Made by a program: the position numbers and the translations under genes | Notes under the pieces: model-generated | Told to the model about the DNA's origin: nothing | Database searches by the model: none | The model's input: the letters and a program-made list of their open reading frames with translations, nothing else | Source of the DNA: an uncultured Anaerolineaceae bacterium | GTDB lineage: Bacteria > Chloroflexota > Anaerolineae > Anaerolineales > Anaerolineaceae | Direction of reading: 5' to 3' | Assembly (NCBI GenBank): GCA_937897615.1 | Contig: CALCNO010000196.1 | Location: 1 to 17,830 of the forward strand | DNA length: 17,830 nt | Shown: in pieces, positions 1-6,465 of the stretch | How the letters are laid out: each line of letters starts with the position of its first letter | How positions within the stretch are numbered: the first letter of the stretch is position 1

Positions 1-56
1 GCAATGCGCGCGGTTTTATTCTTTAACTTGGCCATCAAGTCAGATGCAATCGTCAT
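1..56 (-). CDS. 5' end of a gene running off the left edge; possibly a nucleotide-sugar dehydrogenase
   Basis: Reading the minus strand, an ATG at 56-54 opens a frame that stays open to the window edge and encodes MTIASDLMAKLKNKTARI. A ribosome-binding-like AAGGTG lies a few bases upstream, and the preceding gene's stop is only 12 bases away, so it fits as the next gene of the same operon. The segment K-N-K-T-A-R-I resembles the stretch just before the Rossmann glycine motif of UDP-N-acetylhexosamine dehydrogenases (WecC/TuaD type). Only 18 codons are visible and the diagnostic glycine motif would lie outside, so the family is a weak guess. That a gene starts here is better supported than what it is. 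Confidence 0.5.
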   Translation of the reverse strand, partial: MTIASDLMAKLKNKTARI

Positions 57-68
57 TCTTCACCTTTT

Positions 69-740
69 CTAAAACAGGCTTAATTGTTCGGCTGGCGGTT
101 CCTCCGCCTTTTTCTCAACAGCGGGTTCCGCCTGCGGCGGTGATGGCAGCGGTGCGCTCACAGCACTCTTTGCCTGCCGGGATTCAGCGATCAACTTGGG
201 CAGTGCGGCAAAATCCGCAATGACCGTTTCTTTCAAGGAGGGTTGGTGCAGGGCGGCTGCCGGGTGGAACATCGGCACCACCAAACGCCCGTTCACCTTG
301 AAGGGGTGCCCATGCACCGAACTGATGCGCGCCGACGGCAGGAACTTGCCCATCGAAATGCGCCCCAGCGTAACGATCACACGCGGGTTGATCATTTCAA
401 TCTGTTTGTCCAGGTACACGCTGCAGGCGGCCAGTTCGTCAGGCTCGGGGTCTCGGTTTTCCGGTGGGCGGCATTTGACCACGTTGGTGATGAAAACAGT
501 GGAACGCTCGTAGCCAGCTTTGGCTAACAGCTCATCCAAGAATTTACCCGCCTGCCCCACAAAGGGACGGCCCTGCTCATTTTCAAAGAACCCCGGTCCC
601 TCGCCGATGAAGAGGATCTCGGCAGTGGCCGGCCCCTCACCCGGAACAGAGCGTTTGCGCGAAAAATGCAGTTTGCACTTTTCACACGCCGACACCTGTC
701 TGGATATATCAGCCAAAACTTCAGCAGCTTCTGTCATCAT
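69..740 (-). CDS. Type-4 uracil-DNA glycosylase with [4Fe-4S] cluster and C-terminal clamp-binding-like motif
   Basis: The product (223 aa) should excise uracil from DNA and start base-excision repair. Four cysteines in the positions expected for the iron-sulfur cluster of family 4/5 enzymes are visible: C19 and C22 (CEKC), C90 (VKCRPP) and C106. Motif 1 is GEGPG (46-50), followed by the family signature around GRPFVGQAG (57-65). The second active-site motif is MFHPAAA (157-163). The KRRIH insert of UdgX is absent. After about residue 185 the chain becomes rich in Ala, Pro, Glu and Lys and looks disordered, then ends in EQLSLF. QLSLF matches the consensus QL(S/D)LF of bacterial sliding-clamp ligands. 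The start is ATGATG; GGAG at 743-746 is better spaced (5 bases) from the second ATG, at 735-737. The gene follows rimI by 36 bases. Confidence 0.93.
   Translation of the reverse strand: MMTEAAEVLADISRQVSACEKCKLHFSRKRSVPGEGPATAEILFIGEGPGFFENEQGRPFVGQAGKFLDELLAKAGYERSTVFITNVVKCRPPENRDPEPDELAACSVYLDKQIEMINPRVIVTLGRISMGKFLPSARISSVHGHPFKVNGRLVVPMFHPAAALHQPSLKETVIADFAALPKLIAESRQAKSAVSAPLPSPPQAEPAVEKKAEEPPAEQLSLF
72..86 (-). other. Codons for a C-terminal QLSLF sliding-clamp binding motif
   Basis: The last five codons before the TAG stop of the uracil-DNA glycosylase encode Q-L-S-L-F. This is an exact match to the bacterial beta-clamp binding consensus known from DNA polymerases and MutS. It sits at the extreme C terminus behind a flexible-looking linker, the usual layout for clamp-tethered repair enzymes. 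The match is seen directly; the function is inferred. Confidence 0.6.
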
Positions 741-776
741 TTCTCCACAGTTTGCGGATAATGCCTTTATTTTACC

Positions 777-1262
777 TTACAGGTACGGTTTCAACAGTTC
801 CGGATTAATCGGGTCCAGGTTTAACATGATCGCGTCTTCGCCGTTATCGCTGTAGTATTTTTTGCGCACACCCACTTCTTCGTAGCCAAATCTGGCGTAC
901 AGCGCACGCGCTGCCAAGTTGCCGCGGCGCACTTCCAGAAAGGATTTTTGCGCGCCATGCTCCAACCCATTGGCAAGTGTGAATGCCAGCAGTCTCTGGC
1001 CGATGTGCTGGCGCCGCCGGGCAGGGTCCACCGCAAAAGTGGCGATGTGCAACTCATCCAGGATCAGCCAGGCGATCATCATTCCTGCCAGCACCGGGGG
1101 ATCAGCGGCAATCTCCGCCACCCAGCAACGGGAAGCATCGTTTTTCTCGACTTCAAAATGAAAGGCGCTTTCGGGCCAGGGGAGGCTAAAGGAGCTTGCA
1201 TCCAGCGCGATCACTGCCGGCAGGTCACGCGGCTCCATCTTACGAATCAATAGATCGGGCAC
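777..1262 (-). CDS. rimI: Ribosomal-protein-alanine N-acetyltransferase RimI (GNAT family)
   Basis: This GNAT acetyltransferase (about 161 aa) is predicted to transfer acetyl from acetyl-CoA to the N-terminal alanine of a ribosomal protein. The acetyl-CoA pyrophosphate loop reads RRRQHIGQRLL (about 82-92). The C-terminal signature LEVRRGN...ALYARFGY is typical of RimI: E110 and Y122 keep the same spacing as the catalytic Glu and Tyr known in Salmonella RimI. The segment VRKKYYSDNGEDAIML is also characteristic. The open frame extends much further upstream, but that part lies under tsaB and is not GNAT-like. I chose GTG at 1260-1262 (MPDLLIRKMEPRDLP). A TTG a few codons in, or the ATG of MEPRDLP, are alternatives, and none has a clear ribosome-binding site. 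It follows tsaB by 14 bases, a very common pairing. Confidence 0.93.
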   Translation of the reverse strand: MPDLLIRKMEPRDLPAVIALDASSFSLPWPESAFHFEVEKNDASRCWVAEIAADPPVLAGMMIAWLILDELHIATFAVDPARRRQHIGQRLLAFTLANGLEHGAQKSFLEVRRGNLAARALYARFGYEEVGVRKKYYSDNGEDAIMLNLDPINPELLKPYL

Positions 1263-1276
1263 GGAAACAGCCGTAA

Positions 1277-1945
1277 CTACTCCGGGATGGGTTCTGCCAC
1301 ATGCAGATAGATTGGCGCCAGCGAGACGGGGTCGTCGCGCTGGCCAGCCTCCCAGCGCTGCCAGCCCAATTCGGCCAGCAATGCAGGGCGGCGCACCGAG
1401 AACGCCGGGCTGGTGAGCAGTGCATTCTTCCACTTGCGGCCCAGTACCTGCCGGTCTTCCGGCGTCATCTCGCCGGTGATGAGGGTGGGGCCGCTGATCT
1501 GCTCGGAGAGATCGGCGGGCATCATCACCACCGGGCCGCTCTCCTGCTGCCATGCCTCGCCATTCGACTTGTACCAGCTCACCGCCAGGCGTGAACGCCC
1601 CGCCGGCAACACGCACATCAGCGGATTTTCCGAAAGAGGAACCCCGGCAGCTAAAAAGTCGAAGGTAGGAATGCCAATGACCGGAATGTGCAAAGACAAA
1701 GCCAGCCCTTTGGCAAAGGCCAGCCCAATGCGCAGGCCGGTGAATGTGCCCGGGCCGAGCGCGCAAACCAGCAGGGTAAGTTCTTCCGGTGAGACGCCGC
1801 AGCGCGCCATCAGGTCTTTGACCGTGGCCGCCAATTCCACCGTGTGATGGCTTTTGGATTGCCAGTGCATTTCAGCCAATACCCGCGGGGCATCGTAAAG
1901 GGCAATCCCAATCGTCTGGGTTGAGGTATCCACTGCTAAAAGCAC
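1277..1945 (-). CDS. tsaB: tRNA t6A synthesis protein TsaB
   Basis: TsaB (222 aa) is the ASKHA-fold partner of TsaD in forming N6-threonylcarbamoyladenosine at position 37 of ANN-reading tRNAs. The N terminus LLAVDTSTQTIGIAL and the motif GPGTFTGLRIG (64-74) are hallmarks of the family, as is the SHHTVEL segment (32-38). The start is GTG at 1943-1945. It has a strong GGAGG (1951-1955) five bases upstream, and it falls one base after the tsaE stop, giving TAATGTG. The ATG formed by the overlap is out of frame and hits a stop after three codons. Translational coupling to tsaE is likely. Its partner tsaD is not in this window. Confidence 0.95.
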   Translation of the reverse strand: MLLAVDTSTQTIGIALYDAPRVLAEMHWQSKSHHTVELAATVKDLMARCGVSPEELTLLVCALGPGTFTGLRIGLAFAKGLALSLHIPVIGIPTFDFLAAGVPLSENPLMCVLPAGRSRLAVSWYKSNGEAWQQESGPVVMMPADLSEQISGPTLITGEMTPEDRQVLGRKWKNALLTSPAFSVRRPALLAELGWQRWEAGQRDDPVSLAPIYLHVAEPIPE

Positions 1946-1946
1946 A

Positions 1947-2441
1947 TTACCCTCCAAACGTTTGCCGTTTGAATTCCTGCATGAGCTTTTCGTAACGCGG
2001 CCCATGCGGGATGAACAACATGTTGCGTTGCTCATCGGCCACCCAGGTGAGATGAACCGACAGCCGCTCCGGCGGCAAAGCTGCGCTGATGCGTTCCGCC
2101 CATTCCACCAATAGCGGGCCGCTAGCCAGCAGGGCGTCCAGGTCAAGGTCTTCGGCTTCCAGCGCGGATTCAATGCGGTACGCATCCATGTGGTGCAAGA
2201 GAAGTCCATCCGGGCGGCGATAGCTGTTGATGAGCACAAAGGTGGGGCTGGAGACCGCATCCACGGCTCCCCAACCCTGTGCAATCCCCTGCACCAGGGT
2301 GGTCTTGCCGGCGCCCAAATCTCCGCTCATCGCCACCAGATCGCCGGGCTGCAGCAGGCTGCCCAGGCGCATGCCCAGGCGCTGTGATTGCTGGGGGCTG
2401 CGGCTGATGAAATCAAGGCCATTGGGAGGAATGATCGGCAT
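1947..2441 (-). CDS. tsaE: tRNA t6A synthesis ATPase TsaE
   Basis: TsaE (164 aa) is the ATPase that cycles the TsaBD complex during t6A synthesis. The P-loop SGDLGAGKTT lies at 39-48, followed by SSPTFVLINSY, LHHMDAYR and VEWAER, which match the family's conserved SPTF, H-x-D-x-YR and EW-x-ER blocks. The frame stays open further upstream, but MPIIPPNGLDF at 2441 is the natural N terminus. No Shine-Dalgarno precedes this ATG. Instead a perfect TATAAT ends exactly six bases upstream, which would put transcription start at the A of the start codon (see the promoter entry). The stop overlaps the start region of tsaB. The C terminus (EFKRQTFGG) doubles as the ribosome-binding region for tsaB. Confidence 0.95.
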   Translation of the reverse strand: MPIIPPNGLDFISRSPQQSQRLGMRLGSLLQPGDLVAMSGDLGAGKTTLVQGIAQGWGAVDAVSSPTFVLINSYRRPDGLLLHHMDAYRIESALEAEDLDLDALLASGPLLVEWAERISAALPPERLSVHLTWVADEQRNMLFIPHGPRYEKLMQEFKRQTFGG

Positions 2442-2447
2442 GGGGTA

Positions 2448-2453
2448 ATTATA
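2448..2453 (-). promoter_or_regulatory. Consensus -10 box giving a predicted leaderless tsaE mRNA
   Basis: The minus strand reads TATAAT, then TACCCC, then the tsaE ATG. With the usual register (hexamer at -12 to -7) transcription would begin on the A of ATG. There is no purine-rich ribosome-binding site. The -35 region is poor (best candidate GGTTCA at a 17-base spacer). An internal promoter inside the DUF951-tsaE-tsaB operon is inferred. Confidence 0.55.
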
Positions 2454-2478
2454 CGAGAATCGCTGAAGAATGAACCGG

Positions 2479-2712
2479 TTATTGCTCGTCCGAGTTCTGT
2501 GGCGTGGGCGGCACCTCATCCACAGGAGAAACCGGGGTGAGGGTCTTTAGCTTGTGTGCCAGCTCACGCCGCGAAAGGAAAACACGGTGCTGGCAGGTAA
2601 GGCACTCCAGGCCGATATCTGCCCCCAGGCGGTAGATCTTCCAATCAAATCCGCCGCAGGGGTGCGCCTTGCGCATTTTAACCACATCGCCGATGTGGAA
2701 CTCGGGGAACAT
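2479..2712 (-). CDS. DUF951 family small cysteine-containing protein
   Basis: This is a 77-aa protein of the DUF951 family, function unknown. It has the family's highly conserved core: the hydrophobic start FHIGDVVKMRK, then HPCGG (17-21), W24, the RLGADIGL segment (28-35) and CLTC (37-40). C19, C37 and C40 with H17 could form a small metal site or a nucleic-acid-binding fold; this is inference. Beyond about residue 60 it has an acidic, proline-containing tail (VDEVPPTPQNSDEQ) that looks longer than typical members. The start MFPEFHIGDVV at 2712 fits family N termini; an in-frame ATG 18 bases further upstream lies inside the inverted repeat and is less likely. No Shine-Dalgarno is visible, and TATAAT ends six bases upstream. 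It heads the minus-strand tsaE-tsaB-rimI group. Confidence 0.88.
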   Translation of the reverse strand: MFPEFHIGDVVKMRKAHPCGGFDWKIYRLGADIGLECLTCQHRVFLSRRELAHKLKTLTPVSPVDEVPPTPQNSDEQ

Positions 2713-2715
2713 GAG

Positions 2716-2741
2716 GGCATTATAACCCATGTTATAATGCC
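2716..2741. promoter_or_regulatory. Symmetric divergent promoter / perfect 11-4-11 inverted repeat
   Basis: GGCATTATAAC (2716-2726), spacer CCAT, then GTTATAATGCC (2731-2741) form a perfect inverted repeat. Each arm contains a consensus TATAAT facing outward: minus strand at 2719-2724 for DUF951, plus strand at 2733-2738 for the protease side. The plus-strand copy also has TG one base upstream (2730-2731), an extended -10. Each hexamer is followed by exactly six bases and an ATG. Clear -35 boxes are missing on both sides. The symmetry could also be an operator for a dimeric regulator; I cannot separate these readings from sequence alone. Confidence 0.65.
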
Positions 2742-2744
2742 GCA

Positions 2745-2777
2745 ATGGCCGCCCGCAACCTCGCAGACGAAAAATAA
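2745..2777 (+). CDS. Possible 10-codon leaderless leader ORF upstream of the M50 protease
   Basis: An ATG six bases after the extended -10 box opens a ten-codon frame, MAARNLADEK, ending in TAA at 2775-2777. The next base starts the protease ATG, in the same frame. Either the real leader is untranslated (33 bases) or ribosomes translate this short leaderless ORF and re-initiate on the abutting ATG. The protease ATG lacks a good ribosome-binding site, which makes coupling attractive. No homology is claimed. Confidence 0.3.
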   Translation: MAARNLADEK

Positions 2778-3419
2778 ATGCTAAATCTTTCCCCCTCACT
2801 GCTCATTTCCCGTATTCTCACGCTGCTGATCGCATTGACGATCCACGAGTTCTCGCATGCCTTTGTTGCCGACCGGCTGGGGGATGATACCCCGCGCAAC
2901 GCCGGCAGGCTCACACTTAACCCGCTCAAACACCTAGATTTCATCGGCAGCCTGCTCCTGCTGGTAGCCGGTTTCGGCTGGGCCAAACCCGTGCCCGTCA
3001 ATCCGTGGAAGCTGCGCCAGCGTTCCCCTTCCGCGTTGATGCTGGTATCGCTGGCAGGTCCCGGCAGTAATTTACTGATGGCCATCCTTGCCGCGTTGGT
3101 ACTGCGCACCGGGTTGATCCCCAACACTGCTGCCGCTTCCTTCCTGCCTTCCCCCACTGCTTTTTTGTTGACCTTCATCATCATCAACCTGATCCTGATG
3201 CTCTTCAACCTGATTCCGGTTGCCCCGCTGGATGGTGAAAAGATTCTGGAATACTTGCTGCCGGAACCACTCAAAAATGGCTTCATCAAGATTCAACCTT
3301 ACGGCCCGCTCATTCTGCTGGCTTTAATGTTCGTCTTACCTCGCTTTGGTATTGATATTATTAGTTGGGTAATGAACCCGGCGCTTTCCGTATTATCCAG
3401 GTTTTTGATCGGAGGGTAA
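2778..3419 (+). CDS. Site-2-type intramembrane metalloprotease (peptidase M50 family)
   Basis: This polytopic membrane protein (213 aa) is of the short site-2 protease class, which cuts substrates within the membrane. The zinc-binding HEFSH (H23, E24, H27) lies inside the first membrane helix. A segment GRLTLNPLKHLDFIGS (43-58) typical of this subgroup follows. The third zinc ligand is in NLIPVAPLDGEKIL, with D152 in the PLDG motif after a long hydrophobic stretch (128-147). Two further hydrophobic segments complete the C terminus. There is no PDZ domain, so it belongs to the minimal group rather than RseP/RasP. No natural substrate is suggested by the neighbours. The start follows immediately after the TAA of a ten-codon ORF. 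The end overlaps the ribosome-binding site of the next gene (GGAGGGTAAAATG). Confidence 0.93.
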   Translation: MLNLSPSLLISRILTLLIALTIHEFSHAFVADRLGDDTPRNAGRLTLNPLKHLDFIGSLLLLVAGFGWAKPVPVNPWKLRQRSPSALMLVSLAGPGSNLLMAILAALVLRTGLIPNTAAASFLPSPTAFLLTFIIINLILMLFNLIPVAPLDGEKILEYLLPEPLKNGFIKIQPYGPLILLALMFVLPRFGIDIISWVMNPALSVLSRFLIGG

Positions 3420-3420
3420 A

Positions 3421-4425
3421 ATGACCATCAAATTCACCATCATCGGGTTGGGGCAGGTAGGCGCTTCAATTGGACTGGGGCTGGCAGAGCACAAAGATAA
3501 GATCCTGCGCAACGGCCATGACCCCGAACCCACCCGCGCCAAAAAAATGGCCAAAGAGGGCGCAGTGGACCAGATTTTCTTCAACCTGCCGGAATCCGTG
3601 CGCGAAGCCGACGTGGTCATTCTGGCGCTGCCGGTGGGGCAAATTGAAGACACTCTGAAATACATCAGCGAAGACTTGCGCGAAGGCGCGGTGGTGATCG
3701 ACACCTCGCCGGTACACAGCGGCACAATTGCCCTGGCGCGCAAATACCTGCTGCCAGGACGGCATTTCATCTCGATTTATCCCGTCATCAGCCCGCTGTA
3801 CATAGATGAATACGAAACTGATGCTGACAAGCCCCACGCCGACCTGTTTGACCACTCGGAGTTTCTGGTGGCGGCCGAAACGACCACCCACCCGGACGCG
3901 CTCCAACTGGTGGAAGACCTTGCCACCCTGCTGAAGGCTTCCATTTACATATCCGACCCCGCGGAAGCCGATGGTATTTCCGCGCGCATTGAATTGCTCC
4001 CACGCCTGACGGCGGCTGCCAGCATCCATGCAACCATTGAGCAGGCCGGCTGGAACGATAACCGCCGCAGCGCCGGCAAATCCTTTACCGGGCTAACCTC
4101 TGCCATCAATCAGGTGGCCGGGGATGAGCACCTGGAACAGGAGTTCCTCCTGAACAAGGAAAACACGCTTTCCGCCATTGACCAGTTGGCCAGCAGCCTG
4201 CAAGACATTCGCCAGATGATCGCCGAAGGCGATGAAGCCGCGCTCCACAAGCTGCTCAAACAGGCGCGTGATGGCCGTTCGGCCTGGATGGAACAACGCA
4301 TCAGCGGCGACTGGGAAAAAGGCGGCGGCGAAAAGCTGCCAACCACGCAGAGCCGCATCAACCGCATCTTCGTGGGAAAGTTATTCGACAGAGATTATCT
4401 TGGCGGGCAGGACAAGAAAAAGTAA
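3421..4425 (+). CDS. TyrA-like (prephenate dehydrogenase family) NAD(P)-binding protein
   Basis: The N-terminal Rossmann domain has GLGQVG (9-14), and the overall layout (dinucleotide domain followed by a helical domain, with ADVVILALPV at about 64-73) is that of prephenate/arogenate dehydrogenases. However, the residues expected for that chemistry are not there. Where TyrA has H-P-M/I-x-G the protein reads SIYPVISP, and where TyrA has S-H-L-P it reads ELLPRL. I therefore call the fold family and do not claim prephenate dehydrogenase activity. The C terminus ends in a lysine-rich tail (GGQDKKK). At 334 aa it is slightly longer than a bare TyrA domain pair. GGAGGG eight bases before ATG overlaps the preceding protease's 3' end, suggesting co-transcription and coupling. 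No other aromatic-pathway gene is present nearby. Confidence 0.8.
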   Translation: MTIKFTIIGLGQVGASIGLGLAEHKDKILRNGHDPEPTRAKKMAKEGAVDQIFFNLPESVREADVVILALPVGQIEDTLKYISEDLREGAVVIDTSPVHSGTIALARKYLLPGRHFISIYPVISPLYIDEYETDADKPHADLFDHSEFLVAAETTTHPDALQLVEDLATLLKASIYISDPAEADGISARIELLPRLTAAASIHATIEQAGWNDNRRSAGKSFTGLTSAINQVAGDEHLEQEFLLNKENTLSAIDQLASSLQDIRQMIAEGDEAALHKLLKQARDGRSAWMEQRISGDWEKGGGEKLPTTQSRINRIFVGKLFDRDYLGGQDKKK

Positions 4426-4434
4426 AATTGATGA

Positions 4435-4704
4435 ATGGCGTATTTCTGCTACATCCTTGAATGTGCGGATGGAAGTTTCTACACCGGATGGAGCACTGAC
4501 CCCCGGCGCCGCGAAAAACAGCACAACCGGGGAATTGGGGCAAAGTACACCCGGATGCACAGGCCGGTCAAATTGGTGTATATTGAGCAGGTGGACGACC
4601 GTTCAACTGCCTTAAAACGCGAACGAACGATCAAAGCCTATTCGCACGAACGCAAGGCCAAAATGGTACTGAAATCGCAAGAGGGACAAGGGGACAGTGC
4701 ATGA
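4435..4704 (+). CDS. GIY-YIG domain protein (UPF0213/YhbQ-like nuclease)
   Basis: This is an 89-aa single-domain GIY-YIG protein. The paired motif reads CYIL (5-8) and FYTGW (15-19), with Y6 and Y16 as the conserved tyrosines. It is followed by RRREKQHN (24-31) carrying the conserved arginine and H30-N31, GAKYTR (35-40), and an ALKRERTIKA helix in which E63 is the likely metal-binding glutamate. These residues fit an active nuclease of the small UPF0213 class; cellular role is unknown. The start ATG is nine bases after the dehydrogenase stop, with only weak purine-rich sequence upstream. An ATG at 4431 is in another frame. The TGA stop overlaps the ATG of the following ABC ATPase (ATGA). Confidence 0.92.
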   Translation: MAYFCYILECADGSFYTGWSTDPRRREKQHNRGIGAKYTRMHRPVKLVYIEQVDDRSTALKRERTIKAYSHERKAKMVLKSQEGQGDSA

Positions 4705-5684
4705 ATGCGATCGAAGCACGGGCACTTCATAAGGTCTTTCAGAGCAGGCGCGGTTTTTGGGGGCAAAAACGCAAGAACACCATAGCAGTTGAAGAGGTTT
4801 CCTTTCAGGTTCAGAGCGGCGAGTTATTTGGCCTGCTTGGCCCCAACGGCGCCGGCAAGACCACCACCGTCAAGATGCTAACGACGATCCTGCTGCCCAG
4901 CAGCGGCAGCGGCCTGATCTTGGGGTATGACCTGGTGAAGGATACGCGCGAGATCCGCCAGCGCATTGGCTTTACCTTTGGCGGCGCGCGCGGCCTGTAC
5001 GGGCGCCTGAGCGCCAAAGACAACCTGCGTTATTTTGCCGAGCTGTACGCCCTCGCCCCGGCAACCACGCGCAAGCGCATCCCGGAACTGCTGGAACTGG
5101 TTGGCCTGGCTCAGCGCGCCGACGACCGCGTGGAAACTTTTTCCAGCGGCATGCAGCAGCGCCTGCATCTGGCGCGCGCGCTGCTTCACGACCCGCAGGT
5201 GATCTTCCTGGATGAACCGACTGTGGGTATTGATCCGGTGGGTGCGCGCGAGTTGCGCCAAACCGTGAAAACCCTGCAGCAGGCCGGCAAAACCATTCTG
5301 TTGACCACTCATTACATGGCCGAGGCCGAGGAACTATGCGACCGCATCGCCATCGTCAACCACGGTAAGATCGTTGCCCTGGATACCCCCGCCGCCCTGC
5401 GCCGGCGCATCCGCCCGGAAAGTGTGGTGGAACTCAGCGTGAGCCACGAACAATCCGGTGCCATAGATGCAATCTTGCAGCGCCTGGGCGGCAAACCCCA
5501 CATCCAAACTACCTCTTCGCTTACTGAACAGCATTACTGCGTCACCACATCCGAGCCTGAAAGCGTGCTGGAGGTGCTCAACCCTGCCCTGCAGGCGCGC
5601 ACCATCCAGGGGTTGCAGGTGCGCAACCAAACGATGGAGGATGTCTACGTGGCGATCATCCAGGACAGTGAGCACAATGGGTAG
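4701..5684 (+). CDS. ABC exporter 1, ATP-binding subunit (ABC-2 type)
   Basis: This is a cytoplasmic ATPase (327 aa) that powers the two permeases encoded next. Walker A is GPNGAGKTT (47-55), the signature is FSSGMQQR (about 147-154), Walker B is VIFLDEPT (about 167-174), and the H-loop is in LLTTHYMAEAEELCDR. The Q-loop region reads GFTFGGARGLYGRLS, with no glutamine at the usual place; a GG-x-RGLY form is instead shared in style with exporter 2. The roughly 100-residue C-terminal extension ending in MEDVYVAII is typical of DrrA/NatA-like ABC-2 ATPases. The substrate cannot be told from sequence. The start overlaps the GIY-YIG stop by four bases and the end overlaps permease A by eight bases, indicating a coupled operon. 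Confidence 0.95.
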   Translation: MNAIEARALHKVFQSRRGFWGQKRKNTIAVEEVSFQVQSGELFGLLGPNGAGKTTTVKMLTTILLPSSGSGLILGYDLVKDTREIRQRIGFTFGGARGLYGRLSAKDNLRYFAELYALAPATTRKRIPELLELVGLAQRADDRVETFSSGMQQRLHLARALLHDPQVIFLDEPTVGIDPVGARELRQTVKTLQQAGKTILLTTHYMAEAEELCDRIAIVNHGKIVALDTPAALRRRIRPESVVELSVSHEQSGAIDAILQRLGGKPHIQTTSSLTEQHYCVTTSEPESVLEVLNPALQARTIQGLQVRNQTMEDVYVAIIQDSEHNG

Positions 5685-6465
5685 TTTCTGGCGCTTTGCG
5701 CGGCAGCAGATCAGTGTGCAATTCCAGATGCGCACCTTCAACCTCTACAGCCTGCTGCTCTTTTTTATCCAACCTGCCATCTTCAGCGCAGTGGGGATGA
5801 TCCTCTCGCACGCAGCTGGCAATGCGGCGCCCGATCTGGTCTACACCGTCATCGGCGGCGGCATTCTGGGCATGTGGAGCGGTATGCTCTTTACCTCCAC
5901 CTACGATATCAACCGCGATCGCCGCGATGGGCTGCTGGAACTGCTGGTCGCCAGCCCCACTTCTCTGCGCCGTATTGAGGGATTGCGCACGCTTACCAAC
6001 ATCGCCGCCAGCCTGGTGAGCCTGCTGGTGGCCGTGACGGCAGCTGTGCTCATCTTCCACTTCTCTTTTGAGAACGTAAACTTACTGCGCCTGCTGCTGG
6101 CAGTGGTGGTATTGCTTTATTGCCTGTGGTGTTTGGGGGTGTTCCTGGCCAACTTCCTGGTGTGGTCGCGCCTGTCTGGGTCAATTGTAGATTTTCTGGA
6201 AGCGCCGATCGCCTTCCTGTGCGGCTTCATGTATCCCATCCGCGTACTGCCGCAATGGCTGCAAGGGGTTTCCGCTATCGTGCCGGTGCGTTGGGCACTT
6301 CAGGCGCTGGACAACACCCTGTTGAAAACCGATCCCTCCGCCGGTTACTGGCTACAGATCGGCATGGCACTGCTCACCGCCACGTGCTTCTGGCTGGCCT
6401 CGCTCTGGCTGGATCGTAAAGTGCATAACCGTATCCGCATCACCGGGGAATTGAGTTCAATATGA
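5677..6465 (+). CDS. ABC exporter 1, permease subunit A (ABC-2 family)
   Basis: This is an integral membrane protein of 262 aa with about six hydrophobic segments. The N terminus begins MGSFWRFARQQISVQFQMR, a cytoplasmic amphipathic lead-in typical of ABC-2 permeases. The family block near the end of helix 5 reads GFMYPIRVLPQWLQG, matching the G-x-x-x-P-x-x-x-LP pattern of this superfamily. A DINRDRRDGLLELL segment after the second helix corresponds to the coupling helix that contacts the ATPase. The open frame continues upstream inside the ATPase gene in a different frame, and that part is not membrane-like, so the ATG at 5677 overlapping the ATPase stop is preferred. It likely forms a heterodimer with the next permease. 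Confidence 0.92.
   Translation: MGSFWRFARQQISVQFQMRTFNLYSLLLFFIQPAIFSAVGMILSHAAGNAAPDLVYTVIGGGILGMWSGMLFTSTYDINRDRRDGLLELLVASPTSLRRIEGLRTLTNIAASLVSLLVAVTAAVLIFHFSFENVNLLRLLLAVVVLLYCLWCLGVFLANFLVWSRLSGSIVDFLEAPIAFLCGFMYPIRVLPQWLQGVSAIVPVRWALQALDNTLLKTDPSAGYWLQIGMALLTATCFWLASLWLDRKVHNRIRITGELSSI

Noticed and set aside
1263..1766. Long N-terminal extension of the rimI reading frame
   Set aside because: It lies entirely under tsaB in another frame and reads as Arg/Ala/Gly-rich shadow sequence with no GNAT features.
1946..2284. Long N-terminal extension of the tsaB reading frame
   Set aside because: It is the shadow of tsaE. The family N terminus LLAVDTST and the GGAGG site fix the start at GTG 1943-1945.
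3466..4029. 187-codon open frame antisense to the TyrA-like gene
   Set aside because: Low-complexity Arg/Gly/Val/Gln-rich translation without motifs, while the plus-strand frame has a clear Rossmann domain.
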